Below, one piece after another: positions 23,140 to 24,996 of a stretch of 24,996 nucleotides of DNA. The DNA comes from a virus: the IMG/VR virus record IMGVR_UViG_3300025301_000104, positions 1 to 24,996 of that record; one strand, 5' to 3'. The position numbers and the translations under genes were made by a program. Numbering within the stretch: the stretch's first letter is position 1; every line of letters starts with the position of its first letter. A model generated the notes under the pieces. The model did no database searches. It saw only the letters and a list, made by a program, of their open reading frames with translations, and had not been told where the DNA came from.

Positions 23140-24578
23140 CTAATCCAGTCTTTCCACTTGTCATCGCCCAAGACTTCTTGAGCTAAGTCCAACTTATTAC
23201 GCAGAGCTTTCACGATCTTTTCGTCCACGGTTTTAGGCGAGACTAAATCAATATAAGTAACTTTGTTTACCTGTCCAATACGGTGTGCCCTGTCCTCTGA
23301 CTGTAAACGCTTTTCTAAGTCGTAGTTGTTGCTGTAGTAGATCACATTACTGGCGGCGTGTAACGTAATGCCGTACCCACCTGTCTGTACATTACTGACG
23401 AGGTACTGTAACTTAGAGTTCGGATCCTGGAAGCGATCAATAATAGGCTGACGCTCATCTTCAGGTGTACCCCCGTAATAAGTTGCCACACTGTCTGCCC
23501 CAGTGGTGTCCTGCAAGGTACGAGTGATACGTTTGATATCGTACTGATAGTTTGCCCAGATAATAGTCTTGCCCTGTAGTTCTTCTAAGACGTTCAAGAG
23601 TTCGTTGGTGCGGTTGTTCTTAATCTCCACTTCCATGCCCTTGTCGTGCTTTACGAACCCACAGACCACTTGGTGTAGTCTAAGGATTTGAGTTAACACG
23701 GAAGTTACACTAACAATCTCGTGGGACGCCAATTCTGCGATAGCATAGTCCTTAATTTCTTTATAAACTTTTCTCTGTTCAGGGGTGAGTTCCACTTCCC
23801 TACGTTTATAGACCTTATCGGGTAAATCTAAACAGGCTTTTTTCAACACCCTGTAGGAGAATTCCCCGACCTTAGCGGTCAGTTCTTCTATATTCTGGTA
23901 CCCCACTACCTGTCGGAACGTTCTGTGTCCCAGATTGCGATTAATTAACTGCGCGTACCTATTTTGAAACGTATAGTAAGAGGCATGCCCCAATAGCTGT
24001 GGAGAAAGGAACTCCGCTTGACTATATAAGTCGAGTGGCGACTGGGTTACGGGGAATCCTGTTAGGATTCTACGGAACTTAGTATTAATAGCGAGTTTAA
24101 CAAGATTCTTGGTACGTTGTGCCTTGGGGTTTTTAATCGTAGTAGACTCATCCACCGCGAGTAACGCATTATGTGCTAGAAGAAACTTCTCGACAAACGC
24201 AACCCCCTTCTTAGTGCTAAACGCTTCCACGTTTATTACCAGGATTTTCAGTTCGTCTAATACTTCAAAGAGTTTTAATAGCTGTTGCTTCTGCTTCTTA
24301 GTTGGTGCGGGATTCCATACCCCCACGTGCCGTAGCACATGGTCAGGCATATGAATAGGGATCTCTCGTTCCGACCAGTTCTTATACACCCCTTTGGGTG
24401 CCACAATAACTGCCGCATTAATAGCCCCGCGATCATATAGAACGGCTATATTATCTATAAGGACTTTAGATTTGCCTGTCCCCATTTCCATGAAGTAAGC
24501 ATACTCCTGCTTATTCCATGATCTTTTTAGAGCCTCTAACTGATGTTCATAAGGCTCCGTTTTGAATTTATATTTCAT
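23136..24578 (-). CDS. SNF2-family (superfamily 2) helicase / translocase
   Basis: The 480-residue protein has both RecA-like lobes. Motifs in order: Q-like YEHQLEAL (10-17), Walker A EMGTGKS (31-37), Walker B DEST (143-146) followed by IKNP, motif III TGFPVT (173-178), motif V NVQTGGYGITLHAA (396-409) and motif VI QSEDRAHRIGQ (426-436) with arginine fingers R430 and R433. The RAHRIGQ signature is typical of SNF2-type ATP-dependent DNA translocases. Phage versions are compact and are found with replication and recombination genes. No nuclease or zinc-finger domain is attached. It is the only leftward gene here, convergent with the virion block and divergent from the gene at 24891. The leader holds only a weak AGAAAG ribosome site. 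Confidence 0.92.
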   Translation of the reverse strand: MKYKFKTEPYEHQLEALKRSWNKQEYAYFMEMGTGKSKVLIDNIAVLYDRGAINAAVIVAPKGVYKNWSEREIPIHMPDHVLRHVGVWNPAPTKKQKQQLLKLFEVLDELKILVINVEAFSTKKGVAFVEKFLLAHNALLAVDESTTIKNPKAQRTKNLVKLAINTKFRRILTGFPVTQSPLDLYSQAEFLSPQLLGHASYYTFQNRYAQLINRNLGHRTFRQVVGYQNIEELTAKVGEFSYRVLKKACLDLPDKVYKRREVELTPEQRKVYKEIKDYAIAELASHEIVSVTSVLTQILRLHQVVCGFVKHDKGMEVEIKNNRTNELLNVLEELQGKTIIWANYQYDIKRITRTLQDTTGADSVATYYGGTPEDERQPIIDRFQDPNSKLQYLVSNVQTGGYGITLHAASNVIYYSNNYDLEKRLQSEDRAHRIGQVNKVTYIDLVSPKTVDEKIVKALRNKLDLAQEVLGDDKWKDWIS

Positions 24579-24604
24579 AACGAACTTTCTAATTTCTAAT
24601 CCGA

Positions 24605-24625
24605 ATTATATATTACAAAATTATA
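24605..24625 (-). promoter_or_regulatory. Possible -10 elements for the leftward helicase
   Basis: On the minus strand two perfect TATAAT hexamers lie at 24610-24605 and 24625-24620, 27-42 nt before the helicase ATG. No good -35 box is visible at the usual distance, and the DNA is very AT-rich. Confidence 0.3.
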
Positions 24626-24838
24626 TAAAATATAGCCCAAACTAAAAGATTTCTCGTGCCCTCTAATAGAATTAGCTGTTTCTAATAGGTTTTCTTTGAA
24701 AACTAATAGACTGTAACCCTCTTAAACACTAGGTTTTTTCTAAAATCTATTAGATTATTAGAGTTATTAGTAATTCTTGAAAAATATTTTTATTTTTTAA
24801 ATTAATTTTCTAAAAGATATAACTAATATCCCTTTACT

Positions 24839-24866
24839 TTGACGTTATAATTTAGTATCTTATATT
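24839..24866 (+). promoter_or_regulatory. Sigma-70-type promoter for the rightward gene
   Basis: TTGACG (24839-24844, 5/6 match) and TATATT (24861-24866, 5/6 match) are 16 bp apart, upstream of AAGGAG (24881-24886) and the ATG at 24891. Transcription would start near 24873, leaving a short leader. This is the best promoter in the window and fits a host-polymerase early promoter. Confidence 0.6.
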
Positions 24867-24890
24867 ACCTAGAAATTAGAAAGGAGAAAA

Positions 24891-24996
24891 ATGACAGTAT
24901 ATGTTGTACAGGAAGTACCAGGACGTAACATAGCTTCCGCCCGTCAGTATGGAGACTTTGAGGTTTTACTACCTTCTAATACTAATATAATGCTTA
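24891..24996 (+). CDS. Rightward, probably early gene, 5' part only
   Basis: Open frame from the ATG at 24891, preceded by AAGGAG, to the window edge. The visible 35 residues start MTVYVVQEVPGRNIASARQY and continue GDFEVLLPSNTNIML. The family is known to me only as small proteins of unknown role in marine phages, and this recognition is weak. Promoter position and divergence from the helicase suggest early expression. Confidence 0.65.
   Translation, partial: MTVYVVQEVPGRNIASARQYGDFEVLLPSNTNIML

Larger units (their letters stand above)
24585..24883. repeat. 14-bp inverted repeat bracketing the divergent region
   Basis: CTTTCTAATTTCTA (24585-24598) is the exact reverse complement of TAGAAATTAGAAAG (24870-24883). 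Each copy ends 6-7 nt before a start codon (helicase ATG at 24578, rightward ATG at 24891), so both transcripts would carry the same leader sequence next to the ribosome site. It could be a shared operator or a translational control site. Confidence 0.75.
24579..24890. promoter_or_regulatory. AT-rich divergent control region with repeated CTAATAG-type motifs
   Basis: This 312-bp stretch has no gene. It separates the leftward helicase from the rightward gene at 24891. CTAATAG occurs at 24663, 24682 and 24703 (spacing 19 and 21 bp, about two helical turns). Opposite-strand versions (CTATTAG at 24747, TTATTAG at 24755 and 24764) follow. Such clusters suggest an operator array or replication-origin iterons, but the high A+T content makes chance matches commoner. 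Confidence 0.5.

Noticed and set aside
24775-24815. T-rich, A-rich stretch resembling a terminator
   Set aside because: Possible stems consist only of A-T pairs (AAAAATATTTTT), so it is better explained by the high A+T of the control region.
1-24996. CRISPR array, rRNA or attachment sites
   Set aside because: No regularly spaced palindromic repeats with unique spacers, no rRNA-like sequence, and no integrase or flanking direct repeats were seen; the repeats present are coding repeats or short regulatory motifs.

Overview
The window reads as part of a tailed bacteriophage genome, probably from an uncultured marine virus. The evidence is a compact, almost gapless run of co-directional genes. 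It includes an S74-type tail fibre, a head-completion or stabilization-like virion protein, a T4-type lysozyme, a spanin-like pair, small membrane proteins and several glycine-rich virion proteins, followed by an opposing SNF2-type helicase. The host cannot be named from the sequence. Sec signal peptides, lipoproteins and a CsgG-type outer-membrane pore point to a Gram-negative (diderm) host. Terminase, portal, capsid and polymerase genes are not present here.

Layout. 1-2825: 3' part of a tail fibre (YadA-head-like repeats plus self-cleaving S74 chaperone), an unknown 110-residue protein, a 2OG-Fe(II)-oxygenase-like protein and three small proteins, one of which (2463-2642) is only 59 residues. 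2835-5050: a large stabilization-like virion protein and a small partner. 5047-7616: lysozyme, staphylococcal-type nuclease, i-spanin and o-spanin candidates, a two-TM holin candidate and two tandem one-TM YvrJ/UviB-like proteins. 7579-13252: an inserted accessory module resembling a virus-borne curli system. It holds CsgF, CsgG, a curlin-like subunit, a FecR-domain exported protein, a second curlin-like subunit and a CHASE2 class III adenylate cyclase. 13253-13332: a short gap with a multibranched inverted-repeat structure and a possible promoter. 13333-23139: a tiny lysine-rich protein and six probable virion proteins, several with internal repeats. 23136-24578 (minus): SNF2-type helicase, convergent with the virion genes and overlapping them by 4 nt. 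24579-24890: AT-rich divergent control region with repeated CTAATAG-type motifs, bracketed by a 14-bp inverted repeat. 24891-end: start of a rightward, probably early, gene.

How it may work together (inference). CsgG would form the outer-membrane channel, CsgF the exit cap, and the two curlin-like proteins the exported amyloid-forming subunits. FecR and CHASE2 domains both sit outside the cytoplasmic membrane, so they could sense the envelope or the fibre while the cyclase domain makes a cyclic nucleotide inside the cell. An infected cell could then carry viral surface fibres and have cAMP-dependent physiology altered. CsgG/CsgF homologues have, as I recall, been noticed in some marine phages. 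I do not recall a described viral operon joining subunits, transport proteins, FecR and a CHASE2 cyclase, and this is the strongest candidate for a new system here.
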